Positions 24,143-32,447 of a stretch of DNA of 33,943 bases are shown here, in pieces. This DNA is from JAUQQI01 sp042408785 (GTDB lineage: Bacteria; Chloroflexota; Dehalococcoidia; JAUQQI01): assembly GCA_042408785.1 (NCBI GenBank), contig JBHOQU010000068.1, positions 1 to 33,943 of the forward strand, read 5' to 3'. Position numbers and translations under genes: made by a program. Positions within the stretch are counted from its first letter, which is position 1. Each line of letters begins with the position of its first letter. The notes below the pieces were generated by a model. The model was not told the origin of the DNA. It made no database searches and saw nothing but the letters and a program-made list of their open reading frames with translations.

Positions 24143-25489
24143 ATGCCCAAGCCCAGGACCGTTTTCGTCTGCCAGAACTGCGGCGCGGAAAGCCCTAAAT
24201 GGCTCGGCCGGTGTCCCGACTGCGACCAGTGGAACACCTACGTCGAGACCATCTCCCCCGGTAATTCCTCCCCGGCCCGGCGGCCCACCAATGCGGGCGC
24301 CGTGCCCGTCTCCCAGCTTGAAGCCCGAAGGCTTCCCCGCATCTCCACCGGGCTGGGCGAGTTCGACCGGGTGCTGGGCGGGGGGCTGGTGCCCGGGGCG
24401 GCCGTGCTCCTCGGGGGCGACCCCGGCATCGGCAAATCGACCCTCCTCCTGCAGGCCGCCGACCTCCTGGCCCGGGACGGCCGGCGGGTCTGGTACGTCT
24501 CGGGGGAGGAGTCGGTGGAGCAGATTAAACTGCGGGCCGACCGGCTCGGGGTTGGCTCGCCCACCCTCTACCTCCTGGCCGAGACTTCCCTGGAGGCCAT
24601 CCTGGACCAGCTGGAAGGCGCCCGGCCCGATGTGGCCGTCATCGACTCGATCCAGACCCTGGCCAGCGAGCAGATTCCGGGTCTGCCTGGCGGGGTGAGC
24701 CAGGTTCGGGAGTGCGCCCAGGCGATCATCCGCTGGGCCAAGGCCGCCCGCACCCCGGTCTTCATCGTCGGCCACGTGACGAAGGAGGGCACCATCGCCG
24801 GGCCCCGCATCATCGAGCACCTGGTGGATGTGGTCCTTTACCTGGAGGGCGACCGCTACCAGACCTACCGGGTGCTGCGGGGGGTCAAGAACCGGTTCGG
24901 CTCCACCAACGAGGTCGGGGTTTTCGAGATGGGGGAGCAGGGCCTAACCGAGGTGGCCAACCCCTCCCTCTTTTTCCTGGCCGAGAGGAACCCGGAGCTT
25001 CCGGGCTGCGTGGTAACGGTCGCCTTAGAGGGCACCCGGCCCCTGCTGGTGGAAGTTCAGGCCCTCACGGCCTACAGCACGGTGGGGATCCCCCGGCGGG
25101 TGGCCCACGGCATCGACCCCAACCGGCTGGTGCTCCTGGGGGCGGTTCTGACCCGGCGGGCCGGCCTGGCCCTTAGCAATCAGGATATCTACGTCAACGT
25201 CACCGGCGGCCTGCAGCTGGAGGAGCCGGCGGCCGACCTGGCGGTGGTGCTGGCCATCGCCTCCAGCTTTAAGGACCGCCCCCTCCGGCCGGACTTGGTG
25301 GCCTTCGGGGAGGTGGGCCTTGGGGGCGAGTTGCGCCGGGTGGCCCAGGTGGAGCGCCGGCTTACGGAGGCCCTCCGGCTGGGATTCCGGGCCTGTCTGC
25401 TCCCGGCCGGCCCGACGCCCAGGCTTCAGGGGATCGAAATCATACCGGCCCGCACCGTGCGGGAGGCCATCAAACTGGCGCTGGGGTAA
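24143..25489 (+). CDS. radA: DNA repair protein RadA (Sms)
   Basis: The 448-residue protein is a DnaB-like hexameric helicase that drives branch migration during recombination and repair. It shows the N-terminal zinc finger CQNC...CPDC (C10, C13, C24, C27), Walker A GGDPGIGKST (91-100), the RadA-specific GVKNRFGSTNEVG motif and a C-terminal Lon-protease-like domain that lacks a catalytic serine-lysine pair (region NVTGGLQLEEPAADLAVVLA). Length and order are standard. It heads the plus-strand housekeeping island and is followed after 9 nt by the PIN/TRAM gene, as in many Gram-positive and Chloroflexota genomes. Confidence 0.97.
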   Translation: MPKPRTVFVCQNCGAESPKWLGRCPDCDQWNTYVETISPGNSSPARRPTNAGAVPVSQLEARRLPRISTGLGEFDRVLGGGLVPGAAVLLGGDPGIGKSTLLLQAADLLARDGRRVWYVSGEESVEQIKLRADRLGVGSPTLYLLAETSLEAILDQLEGARPDVAVIDSIQTLASEQIPGLPGGVSQVRECAQAIIRWAKAARTPVFIVGHVTKEGTIAGPRIIEHLVDVVLYLEGDRYQTYRVLRGVKNRFGSTNEVGVFEMGEQGLTEVANPSLFFLAERNPELPGCVVTVALEGTRPLLVEVQALTAYSTVGIPRRVAHGIDPNRLVLLGAVLTRRAGLALSNQDIYVNVTGGLQLEEPAADLAVVLAIASSFKDRPLRPDLVAFGEVGLGGELRRVAQVERRLTEALRLGFRACLLPAGPTPRLQGIEIIPARTVREAIKLALG

Positions 25490-25498
25490 CCCTGGCAA

Positions 25499-26551
25499 AT
25501 GCGCTTGGAGCTCGCCGTCCGGCTGCTGGGAATGCTGGTGCTGGGTTACGGCGCCTTCCGGCTGGGCGAGGCCTTTGCCCTCGACCCCGCCGACCCCGGG
25601 TCCCTCCGGGCGCTGATTGCCCTTACCCTGGCCGGGGCGGGCATCGGCCTGCTGGTCACCCCGTATGTCACGGTGCGGCCCCTCCGGCGGATTCGGGACC
25701 AGCTGAGGGTTATCTCCGCCCAGGACCTGGTGGCGGGGACGGTCGGCCTTGTCATCGGGCTGGTGATCGCCGCCCTCCTAGCCCTGCCCCTTTCCCTCCT
25801 GCCGGCCCCCTTCGGCCAGCTTCTGCCCTTCCTGGCCAGCCTGGCCCTCGGCTACTTCGGTGCAACCGTGATGGTGTGGCGCAAGCAGGAGCTGGCGCAG
25901 TTTCTTACGAACCCCTGGCGGCTTGGAGGCCGGTCCGGGGCCGGCTACGTCCTGGTGGACACGAGCGTCCTTATCGACGGCCGGGTTGAAGCGGTTTACC
26001 GGGCCGGCTTCATCCCGGGAACCCTGCTTATTCCCCACTTCGTTTTGGACGAGCTCCAGCAGGTGGCCGACTCCCCCGACCCCATCCGGCGGGGCCGCGG
26101 CCGGCGGGGCTTAAGCGTCCTTAACCGGCTGCGGCGGGACCCGGCCATTGGGGTCAAGATCTCCGAGCTGGACGCCGAGGGGGCGGTTGGGGTGGACGAG
26201 AAGCTGGTGGAGCTGGCCCGCACCCACCACTGGTCGGTCCTGACCTGCGACGCCAACCTCCAGCGGGTGGCCGAGATCCGGGGGGTGAAGGTGCTCAATC
26301 TCAACGAGCTGGCCAACGCCCTCCGGCCGATGGTTATGACCGGGGACGAGCTGACCCTGCGCATCGTGCAGGAGGGGAAGGAGAGCGGCCAGGGCATCGG
26401 ATATCTGGATGATGGGACGATGGTGGTGGTTGAGGGCGGCCGCCGGCACATCGGCAGCGAGGTCAGCGTGGTGGTCACCCGGGTTCTGCAGACCCAGACC
26501 GGCCGGATGGTCTTCGCCCAGCTCAAGGAGGGGGTGCCGGCCCGTGGGTAG
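25499..26551 (+). CDS. PIN/TRAM-domain membrane protein (YacL family)
   Basis: The 350-residue product has three or four N-terminal membrane helices (within 1-130). A PIN ribonuclease-like domain follows, with acidic residues in YVLVDTSVLIDGR (D154, D160), LDELQQVAD (E185), VDEKLVELA (D233) and LTCDANLQ (D251). A C-terminal TRAM RNA-binding domain spans about 280-345 (GYLDDGTMVVVEGG). The family lies between radA or disA and ispD in many genomes. An RNA-processing role at the membrane is inferred and not established. Its end overlaps ispD by 8 nt. Confidence 0.93.
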   Translation: MRLELAVRLLGMLVLGYGAFRLGEAFALDPADPGSLRALIALTLAGAGIGLLVTPYVTVRPLRRIRDQLRVISAQDLVAGTVGLVIGLVIAALLALPLSLLPAPFGQLLPFLASLALGYFGATVMVWRKQELAQFLTNPWRLGGRSGAGYVLVDTSVLIDGRVEAVYRAGFIPGTLLIPHFVLDELQQVADSPDPIRRGRGRRGLSVLNRLRRDPAIGVKISELDAEGAVGVDEKLVELARTHHWSVLTCDANLQRVAEIRGVKVLNLNELANALRPMVMTGDELTLRIVQEGKESGQGIGYLDDGTMVVVEGGRRHIGSEVSVVVTRVLQTQTGRMVFAQLKEGVPARG

Positions 26552-27242
26552 GCCCCGGCTGGCGGCCGTCCTGGTGGGGGCCGGGCGGTCCGAGCGCATG
26601 GGTCAGGATAAGCTCTTCGTCAGCCTCGGGGGCCGGCCGGTGCTCGGCCTGGCGGTGGCCGCCTTCGAGGCGGCCGACTGCGTCGACGAGGTCGTTTTGG
26701 TGGTCCGGGCCGAGCGGGTGGGAGAGGTTCGGGAGCTGGCAGGCCGGCTGGGCTGGCGGAAGGTGAGGGCGGTGGTGCCCGGGGGCGAGCGGCGCCAGGA
26801 CTCGGTCCTTAACGGGCTGGGGGCCGTGGGGGAGGCCGACTTTGTGGCCGTCCACGACCTGGCCCGGCCCCTGGTTACGGCCGACCTGATCGGTCGGGTG
26901 TTTGCGGCGGCCCAGAGGTTCGGGGCGGCGATACCGGCCCTGCCGGTTCGGGATACCCTCAAGCTGGTGGAGGGCGAATTGGCCGTCCGGACCGTGCCCC
27001 GGGCCGGCATCTGGGTGGGGCAGACGCCCCAGGTCTTTCGGCTTGACCTGCTGAAAGCCGCCGTCGACCCGGAGCTGGAGGTAACCGACGACGCGGCCTG
27101 GCTGGAGGCCCGGGGAATCCCGGTGCGAGTGGTGCCGGGGGACCCGGCGAATATCAAGCTTACCTATCCCGAAGACTTGGAAATCGCCGAAGCCCTGTTA
27201 AAGCTTCGTTCGGTGGCGACAGGATGCCCCGAAAGCCACTGA
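26544..27242 (+). CDS. ispD: 2-C-methyl-D-erythritol 4-phosphate cytidylyltransferase
   Basis: The 232-residue enzyme joins MEP to CTP, giving CDP-ME in the non-mevalonate isoprenoid pathway. The nucleotide-binding start VLVGAGRSERMGQDK (9-23; K23) is clear, though the usual AAGxGxRM reads VGAGRSERM. Also present are GGERRQDSVLNGL (80-92), VHDLARPLV (103-111), R153 before WVGQTPQVF, VTDDAAWLE and GDPANIKLTYPEDL (K205). I chose GTG at 26544 because homology begins at once and GGAGGGGG lies about 9 nt upstream within the previous gene. A longer frame upstream has low-complexity sequence and no homology. Confidence 0.94.
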   Translation: MGRPRLAAVLVGAGRSERMGQDKLFVSLGGRPVLGLAVAAFEAADCVDEVVLVVRAERVGEVRELAGRLGWRKVRAVVPGGERRQDSVLNGLGAVGEADFVAVHDLARPLVTADLIGRVFAAAQRFGAAIPALPVRDTLKLVEGELAVRTVPRAGIWVGQTPQVFRLDLLKAAVDPELEVTDDAAWLEARGIPVRVVPGDPANIKLTYPEDLEIAEALLKLRSVATGCPESH

Positions 27243-27290
27243 ACCGGGAAGACGTCCGCGCCTGGCCGACCGCGAGGGGGCCGAACGGCA

Positions 27291-27770
27291 ATGTATAAAA
27301 TCGGCTTAGGGTATGACGTCCACCGGCTGGTGCCGGGCCGACGGCTGGTCCTCGGGGGGGTCGAGGTTCCCTTCGGCCTCGGCCTCGAGGGCCACAGCGA
27401 CGGCGACGCCCTTCTTCACGCCATCATGGACGCCTGCCTCGGGGCGGCAGGTCTGGGGGATATTGGCGTATACTTTCCAACAGAAGACGAAGGCCTGCGG
27501 GGTGTAAGCAGCCTCGAGCTGCTGGGCCGGGTCCGGGACCTGCTCCGCGCGGCCGGTTTCCGGCCGGCAAACATCGACGCGGTGGTGGTGGCCGAGGCGC
27601 CGAAGCTGGCCCCGTTTTTCGGTGAGATGAAAGCTCTGATTGCCCGAACCCTCGGCATTGATACCAGGGCCGTCAACTTGAAGGCCACGACCAACGAGCG
27701 GCTCGGCTTTGTGGGCCGCGGCGAGGGGATTGCGGCCATCGCGGTGGCTCTGCTGGAGGCTTCCCCGTGA
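27291..27770 (+). CDS. ispF: 2-C-methyl-D-erythritol 2,4-cyclodiphosphate synthase
   Basis: The 159-residue trimeric enzyme cyclises CDP-ME 2-phosphate, releasing CMP. Metal ligands D9 and H11 (GYDVH) and H43, together with HSDGDALLHAIMDACLGAAG (35-54), are intact. The nucleotide-side KATTNERLGFVGRGEGIAA is present with Asn in place of the usual Thr/Ser. Length is typical. It follows ispD after 48 nt, and the two together supply isoprenoid precursors; ispE is not in the window. GAGGGGG lies about 11 nt upstream of the ATG. Confidence 0.96.
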   Translation: MYKIGLGYDVHRLVPGRRLVLGGVEVPFGLGLEGHSDGDALLHAIMDACLGAAGLGDIGVYFPTEDEGLRGVSSLELLGRVRDLLRAAGFRPANIDAVVVAEAPKLAPFFGEMKALIARTLGIDTRAVNLKATTNERLGFVGRGEGIAAIAVALLEASP

Positions 27771-27846
27771 GGCCCGTCTGCAGGCGCCGGCCGGCTTTCC
27801 GCTTCGTCTTCGGCCTCGCCACTGCCCTCACCTGCGTCTGTCCTTA

Positions 27847-27878
27847 GGGGTACCATCCCCGGCCGGGGATGGTACCCC
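27847..27878. repeat. Perfect 32-bp palindrome between ispF and cysE
   Basis: The left arm GGGGTACCATCCCCGG (27847-27862) is followed immediately by its exact complement, with no spacer. As RNA it would make a very stable hairpin, since a few central bases must form the loop. No T-run follows. It lies 76 nt after ispF and 49 nt before cysE. It could be a terminator, an attenuator or a dyad operator for a dimeric protein. Confidence 0.7.
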
Positions 27879-27927
27879 GTGCCCGCCGGTTGTTCGGTTA
27901 AGCCGCACGGAAGGGGGGACGGACGGC

Positions 27928-28590
27928 ATGTTTCGCCTTATGAAAAGCATCAAGCGGGATATCGAGGCGGCCCTGGAGCGGGACCCGGCCGCACGGAACG
28001 TCTGGGAGGTGGTCCTGGCCTACCCGGGGTTTCATGCCCGACAGATCCACCGGCTGGCTCACTTCCTCTGGAACCTGGGCATCCCCGTCGTGCCCCGGGT
28101 CATCTCCCACATCAACCGGTTTTTAACCGGCATCGAGATCCACCCGGGGGCCAAGATCGGCGAGGGCCTCTTCATCGACCACGGCATGGGGGTGGTGATC
28201 GGGGAGACGGCCGAGATCGGCGACAACTGCACCCTCTACCAGGGGGTCACTCTGGGCGGGGTGAGCCGGGAGCGGGTTAAACGCCACCCGACCCTGGGCA
28301 ACAACGTGGTGGTCGGGGCCGGGGCCGTCCTGCTGGGGCCCATTACCGTCGGGGATAACGCCCGGATCGGGGCCGGGGCCGTCGTGGTCCAGTCGGTGCC
28401 CCCCAACGCCACCGTCATCGGGGTGCCGGGCCGGGTGGTGGCCATCCACGACCCCGAAACCGGCGAGGTCTACCGGTCCCCGGACCCGGTGGCCGACACC
28501 ATCCGGGAGCTTCAGGCCCGGGTGGCCGAGCTGGAGCGGCGGCTGGCCGAGCTGGAGGCCAGGCACCAGGAGGCCGGAGTATGCGACTGA
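27928..28590 (+). CDS. cysE: Serine O-acetyltransferase
   Basis: The 220-residue enzyme acetylates serine with acetyl-CoA, the first step of cysteine synthesis. The N-terminal helical part is short (MFRLMKSIKRDIEAALERDP), as in the short Gram-positive type. The left-handed beta-helix of hexapeptide repeats follows, with HPGAKIGEGLFIDHGMGVVI (72-91; D84, H85) and TLYQGVTLGG. After VIGVPGRVV comes an extra Glu/Arg/Leu-rich stretch (about 185-215) that should form a coiled coil. The ATG at 27928 was chosen because GGAAGGGGGGA lies upstream and homology starts there. It overlaps cysS by 10 nt, so cysteine synthesis and charging are coupled. Confidence 0.94.
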   Translation: MFRLMKSIKRDIEAALERDPAARNVWEVVLAYPGFHARQIHRLAHFLWNLGIPVVPRVISHINRFLTGIEIHPGAKIGEGLFIDHGMGVVIGETAEIGDNCTLYQGVTLGGVSRERVKRHPTLGNNVVVGAGAVLLGPITVGDNARIGAGAVVVQSVPPNATVIGVPGRVVAIHDPETGEVYRSPDPVADTIRELQARVAELERRLAELEARHQEAGVCD

Positions 28591-29951
28591 CCAATACCCT
28601 TACCGGCCGCAAGGAGGAGTTCGTTCCCGGCGGAAGCCCGGTCAAAATGTACGTCTGCGGGCCGACGCCCTACGATTCGGCCCACATCGGCCACGCCATG
28701 AGCTACGTGGTTTTCGACGTGCTCCGCCGGTATCTGGAATACCGGGGCTACCAGGTAAGGCATGTCCAGAACTTTACGGATATCGACGACAAGATCATTG
28801 CCCGGGCCCGGCAGTTGGGGCTAAGTCCCTTTGACCTGGCCGAGAAGTACATCGCCGAGTTCTTCCGGGATATGGACGACCTGAATATTGCCCGGGCCCA
28901 CGTTTACCCGCGGGTAACCCGGGAGATTCCCGACATTATCGAGGCGATAAAAAAGCTGGTTGAAAAAGGCTTTGCCTACGCCACCCCCGCCGGCAACGTT
29001 TATTTCAGCGTCCGCAAGTACCCCCGCTACGGCGAGCTGAGTCACCGGCGGCCGGAGGAGATGCTGGCCGGGGCCCGGGTTGAGGCCGAGGAGGACAAGG
29101 CCGACCCCTTAGATTTTGCCCTCTGGAAGGCGGCCCGACCCGGGGAGCCCGCCTGGGACAGCCCCTGGGGGCCGGGGCGGCCGGGCTGGCACATTGAATG
29201 CTCGGTGATGAGCCGCAAGTACCTGGGGGATGAGCTGGACATTCACGGGGGCGGCCAGGACCTCATCTTCCCCCACCATGAGAACGAGCGGGCCCAGAGC
29301 GAGGCCCTGACCGGCCATGCACCCTTCGTCCGGTACTGGGTTCACAACGGCCTGCTCCAGCTCGGCGGCGAGAAGATGAGCAAGTCCCTGGGGAATCTAA
29401 TCACGGTTCGGGAGGCCCTGGAACGATACTCGGCCGACGGCCTTCGGGTCTTCATCCTGAGCAGCCACTACCGCCGGCCCCTCCTTTTCACCGAAGAGGC
29501 CGTCCAGGCGGCCACCCGGGGCGCCGAGCGGCTGCGGTTCGCCGCCCGGGAGCCGGCCCGGGGCGGGGTTCCCCTCGACTTCGACCCCGACCGGTTCCGG
29601 GCCCGGTTCGTCGAGGCGATGGACGACGACCTCAACACCCCCGAGGCCCTGGCGGCCATCTTCGACCTGGCCCGGGAGATAAACCGGGCCCGGGAGGCCG
29701 GCCAACAGATCCGGCCGGCTCAGGAGGTGCTGGTGGAGCTGGCCGGGGTGCTGGGCCTGCGACTGGAGGCGCCGGCGGTCGAGCTGGCCGCCAGGCCTTT
29801 CATCGACCTGCTGGTGGAGGTGCGGTCGGAGCTGCGGAGCCGCCGGCTTTTCGACCTTTCCGACCGGATCCGGGAGCGCCTGCGGGAGCTGGGCGTTATT
29901 CTGGAGGACACCCCCCAGGGCACGGTCTGGCGGGTGGGTCGTGGCGGTTGA
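28581..29951 (+). CDS. cysS: Cysteinyl-tRNA synthetase
   Basis: The 456-residue class I synthetase charges tRNA-Cys. HIGH is at 35-38 (SAHIGHAMS) and KMSKS at 265-269. The zinc ligands C26, C207, H232 and E236 are present around CGPTPYD, HIECSVMS and FPHHENE. The C-terminal anticodon-binding DALR-like domain is complete. It starts within the end of cysE (ATG at 28581) and overlaps rlmB by 11 nt. The mini-ribonuclease III gene often found between cysS and rlmB is absent. Confidence 0.98.
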   Translation: MRLTNTLTGRKEEFVPGGSPVKMYVCGPTPYDSAHIGHAMSYVVFDVLRRYLEYRGYQVRHVQNFTDIDDKIIARARQLGLSPFDLAEKYIAEFFRDMDDLNIARAHVYPRVTREIPDIIEAIKKLVEKGFAYATPAGNVYFSVRKYPRYGELSHRRPEEMLAGARVEAEEDKADPLDFALWKAARPGEPAWDSPWGPGRPGWHIECSVMSRKYLGDELDIHGGGQDLIFPHHENERAQSEALTGHAPFVRYWVHNGLLQLGGEKMSKSLGNLITVREALERYSADGLRVFILSSHYRRPLLFTEEAVQAATRGAERLRFAAREPARGGVPLDFDPDRFRARFVEAMDDDLNTPEALAAIFDLAREINRAREAGQQIRPAQEVLVELAGVLGLRLEAPAVELAARPFIDLLVEVRSELRSRRLFDLSDRIRERLRELGVILEDTPQGTVWRVGRGG

Positions 29952-30729
29952 GCGAATCTGGGGCCGAAATCCCGTCCTGGAGGCCCTCCGGGCCGGGAGC
30001 CGGGTCCGGCGGGTGCTCCTGGCCGCGGGGGTTTCGCCCTCGCGGCCCATCCGGGAGATCCTGGAGCTTGCCGCCGGCCGGGGCATTCCCGTCGAGTACG
30101 TCGACCGGGCGGAGCTGGACCGGTTCACCCGCCACCACCAGGGGGTGGTGGCCGAGGTCCGGGAGTTCAGGTATGCCGACCTGGCCGACCTGCTGGACGG
30201 GGCGGCCAAGGGGGCCGAGCCGCCCCTGCTGCTGGCCCTCCACTCGGTGCAGGACCCGCAAAACCTGGGCTCCCTCATCCGGACGGCCGACGCCACCGGC
30301 TGCCACGGGGTGATAATTCCCCGGCACCGGGCGGCCCGGGTGACGGCGGCCGTCGAAAAGGCTTCGGCCGGGGCGGTGGAATACGTGCCGGTGGCCCGGG
30401 TTACCAACCTGAGCCGGGCGCTGGAGTGGCTGAAGCACCGGGGGGTGTGGGTCGTCGGTCTGGAGGCCGACGGTCCCGAGCCCTTCTATGCCGTCGATTA
30501 CACCCTGCCCACGGTTATAGTCCTGGGTGGGGAGGGGACCGGGCTGGGGCAGGTGGTCCGGGAACACTGCGACCGGGTGGTCCACATCCCGATGCGGGGC
30601 CACGTCAGCTCCTTAAACGTCGGGGTGGCCGGGGCCGTGGTCCTCTACTACGCCTACCTGGTGCGCGGCGGCGTTTTGCCTAAGCCGCGGATCCCGGCCG
30701 GGCGGCAACCTCGGCCCGCAGGCGCTTGA
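29941..30729 (+). CDS. rlmB: 23S rRNA (guanosine-2'-O)-methyltransferase, SpoU family
   Basis: The 262-residue enzyme methylates a ribose in 23S rRNA (RlmB/TrmH group). The N-terminal substrate-binding domain begins IWGRNPVLEALRAG (6-19). The knotted SAM-binding domain has motif 1 QDPQNLGSLIRTAD, motif 2 VIVLGGEGTGL and motif 3 IPMRGHVSSLNVGVAGAVVL. It starts with GTG inside the end of cysS. The last 50 nt overlap the end of the convergent endonuclease IV gene. The exact target (G2251 or another) is not shown by sequence. Confidence 0.93.
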   Translation: MAVERIWGRNPVLEALRAGSRVRRVLLAAGVSPSRPIREILELAAGRGIPVEYVDRAELDRFTRHHQGVVAEVREFRYADLADLLDGAAKGAEPPLLLALHSVQDPQNLGSLIRTADATGCHGVIIPRHRAARVTAAVEKASAGAVEYVPVARVTNLSRALEWLKHRGVWVVGLEADGPEPFYAVDYTLPTVIVLGGEGTGLGQVVREHCDRVVHIPMRGHVSSLNVGVAGAVVLYYAYLVRGGVLPKPRIPAGRQPRPAGA

Positions 30730-31573
30730 GCCGCTCGACGTTCTCCCGGTCCGGGCCCTTATTGTCCACCCCGGGAACTTCCAGGATAAAGGGCAGGTCC
30801 CGCAGGCGGGGCTCACCCAGGATCACCCGAAAGCCCTCGAGGCCGATGTGGCCGTCGCCGATATTCTCGTGCCGGTCGACCCCGGAGTTAAAAGGGACCT
30901 TCGAGTCGTTGGCGTGGACCACCACGAGCCGGCTGAGGCCGATCAGACGGTCGAACTCGTCCAGGGTGCGGCCCAGGCCCTCGGGGTCGGCCACCGGGTA
31001 GCCGGCGGCAAAAAGGTGGGCGGTGTCCAGGCAGACCTTGACCCGGTCCGGCGCCCCCGAAGCCTCGAGGATGTCGGCTAGGTCCTCGAACCGGTGGCCG
31101 ACGGACTCGCCCATACCGGCGCTCTGCTCTAAAATAAGGGCCGGCCCGGCGGGGGCCTCGCTTAGGACCCGGCCGATGGCGGCCGCAACCTGGGCCTTGG
31201 CCTCGGCCAGAGGCCGGCCCCGGGCGCTGCCCAGGTGGACGATGACCCCCTCGGCCCCGATGACCGCCCCAACCCGCAGGTACTGGACCAGGGACTCGAT
31301 GGACCGGGCCAGGATGGTCTGGTCGGGGCCGGCCAGGTTCACCAGGTAGATGGCATGCAGGTAAACGGGGCCGATGCCGGCTTCAGTCCGGCGTTGGACA
31401 AAGGCGGCGCAGTCTTCGGGCTTGGGCGGGTTAAACCGCCAGGTCTGGGGTGGGCTCAGGAAGAACTGAACGGTTTCGGCGCCGAGCTCCAGGGCCCGGT
31501 CCACCCCCCTGACCAAGCCCCCGGCCACCGAAACGTGGGCCCCGATGGGCGGACGCGGTCTTCCGGTGGTCAT
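30680..31573 (-). CDS. nfo: Deoxyribonuclease IV (AP endonuclease)
   Basis: The 297-residue TIM-barrel enzyme cuts DNA at abasic sites in base-excision repair. It opens with IGAHVSVAGG (10-19), and all nine zinc ligands are identifiable: H73, H113, E149, D183, H186 (CLDTAHLFAAGY), H220 (HANDSK), D233, H235 (DRHENIG) and E265 (LEVPG). I chose ATG 31573, with GGAGG about 9 nt upstream; a TTG at 31591 is unlikely. It is divergent from the next gene and overlaps rlmB by 50 nt at its end. Confidence 0.96.
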   Translation of the reverse strand: MTTGRPRPPIGAHVSVAGGLVRGVDRALELGAETVQFFLSPPQTWRFNPPKPEDCAAFVQRRTEAGIGPVYLHAIYLVNLAGPDQTILARSIESLVQYLRVGAVIGAEGVIVHLGSARGRPLAEAKAQVAAAIGRVLSEAPAGPALILEQSAGMGESVGHRFEDLADILEASGAPDRVKVCLDTAHLFAAGYPVADPEGLGRTLDEFDRLIGLSRLVVVHANDSKVPFNSGVDRHENIGDGHIGLEGFRVILGEPRLRDLPFILEVPGVDNKGPDRENVERLKRLRAEVAARPGSAA

Positions 31574-31634
31574 GCCAAGCTGCCTCCGCAAAAGCTTACC
31601 AGGTCTGGGGGCCGCTCTGCTATCCTAATTGCCG

Positions 31635-32435
31635 ATGGCTTCAGAGGTTGGGCTGGTTTACACCGTCCACGACCCCGAGTTTCGCATCGGCCGGGTTTTA
31701 AAAGGCCTGCTGCCGCGCCTGGTGCTGCCCTACCGGGGCGCATGGGGGACCGCCAGCCCCGAAACCGCCGACGAAACGGTGAGCCTGCTGGGGCGGCTGG
31801 GACCGGTCCGGCGGGACACGGCCAACCGGGCCATCGGGGTTGCCCGACGCCAGGCCCTCAGGCTGGCCCTGGAAGGACCGGCCGATTATTTTCACTACTG
31901 CGACCTGGACCGGCTGCTGCACTGGTGGCGGACCCACCGGGAGGAGCTTGTGCGAACGGTCAGGCTCATTCCCCGCCACCACTACCTGGTTATTGGGCGG
32001 ACGGAGCGGGCGTTCGGGACGCATCCGGAGTGCCAGCGGCTCACCGAGGCGGTCACCAACCGGGTGGGGACGGCGCTGCTCCGGCGGTTCGACCCGGACA
32101 TCGGCGACTGCGACTTTACGGCGGGTTCGGCGGGCCTGAGCCGGGAGGCGGCGGCCTATCTGGTGGGCCGGTCCCGGGCCGAAAGCAACGCCACCGACCT
32201 GGAGTGGCCGGTGCTGGCGGCGGTGGCCGGTTTCCGGGTCGGGTTTATCGCCGTGGAGGGCCTGGAATTTGAGACGGCCGACTACTATCCGGAGGAAGTG
32301 GCGGCCCTCGGGTCGGCGGCGGCCTGGGCCGAGGCCCGCAACACCCTGGCCGAATGGGTCGCCCGGGTCCGCCTCACCTACGAAAGCCTCCTCGCCGCCC
32401 AAGAGGCCCTGCGGAGTCCCCCGGGCCCAGAGTGA
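31635..32435 (+). CDS. Unassigned protein, possibly of glycosyltransferase (GT-A) fold
   Basis: The 266-residue soluble protein is not confidently recognised. It starts MASEVGLVYTVHDPEFRIGR. The stretch PADYFHYCDLDRLLHW has a D-x-D (CDLDR) like a sugar-nucleotide/metal site. The later GDCDFTAGSAGLSREAAAYLV and NATDLEWPVLAAVAG resemble acceptor-side features of GT-A enzymes. No signal peptide or membrane helix is seen. I chose ATG 31635 rather than TTG 31629. A TATCCT hexamer ends 8 nt before the ATG, fitting a leaderless transcript. It is divergent from nfo and convergent with the cas-like genes. The fold suggestion is inference; a sugar-related function is only one option. Confidence 0.55.
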   Translation: MASEVGLVYTVHDPEFRIGRVLKGLLPRLVLPYRGAWGTASPETADETVSLLGRLGPVRRDTANRAIGVARRQALRLALEGPADYFHYCDLDRLLHWWRTHREELVRTVRLIPRHHYLVIGRTERAFGTHPECQRLTEAVTNRVGTALLRRFDPDIGDCDFTAGSAGLSREAAAYLVGRSRAESNATDLEWPVLAAVAGFRVGFIAVEGLEFETADYYPEEVAALGSAAAWAEARNTLAEWVARVRLTYESLLAAQEALRSPPGPE

Positions 32436-32447
32436 GGTTTAAGGGCT

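Noticed and set aside
26409..26543. A longer ispD beginning upstream within the PIN/TRAM gene
   Set aside because: The extra 45 residues are Trp/Arg/Pro/Ser-rich shadow sequence of the overlapping gene; homology and the ribosome site both favour GTG 26544.
27709..27927. A longer cysE start overlapping ispF
   Set aside because: The extension has no homology, runs through the palindrome, and lacks a ribosome site; ATG 27928 has a good one.
27847..27928. A T-box riboswitch ahead of cysE-cysS
   Set aside because: TGGTACCCCG resembles the T-box core with one mismatch, but it is part of the perfect palindrome. Only 76 nt separate the palindrome from ispF, so there is no room for a specifier stem, and TGGT would not pair with the expected U discriminator base of tRNA-Cys.
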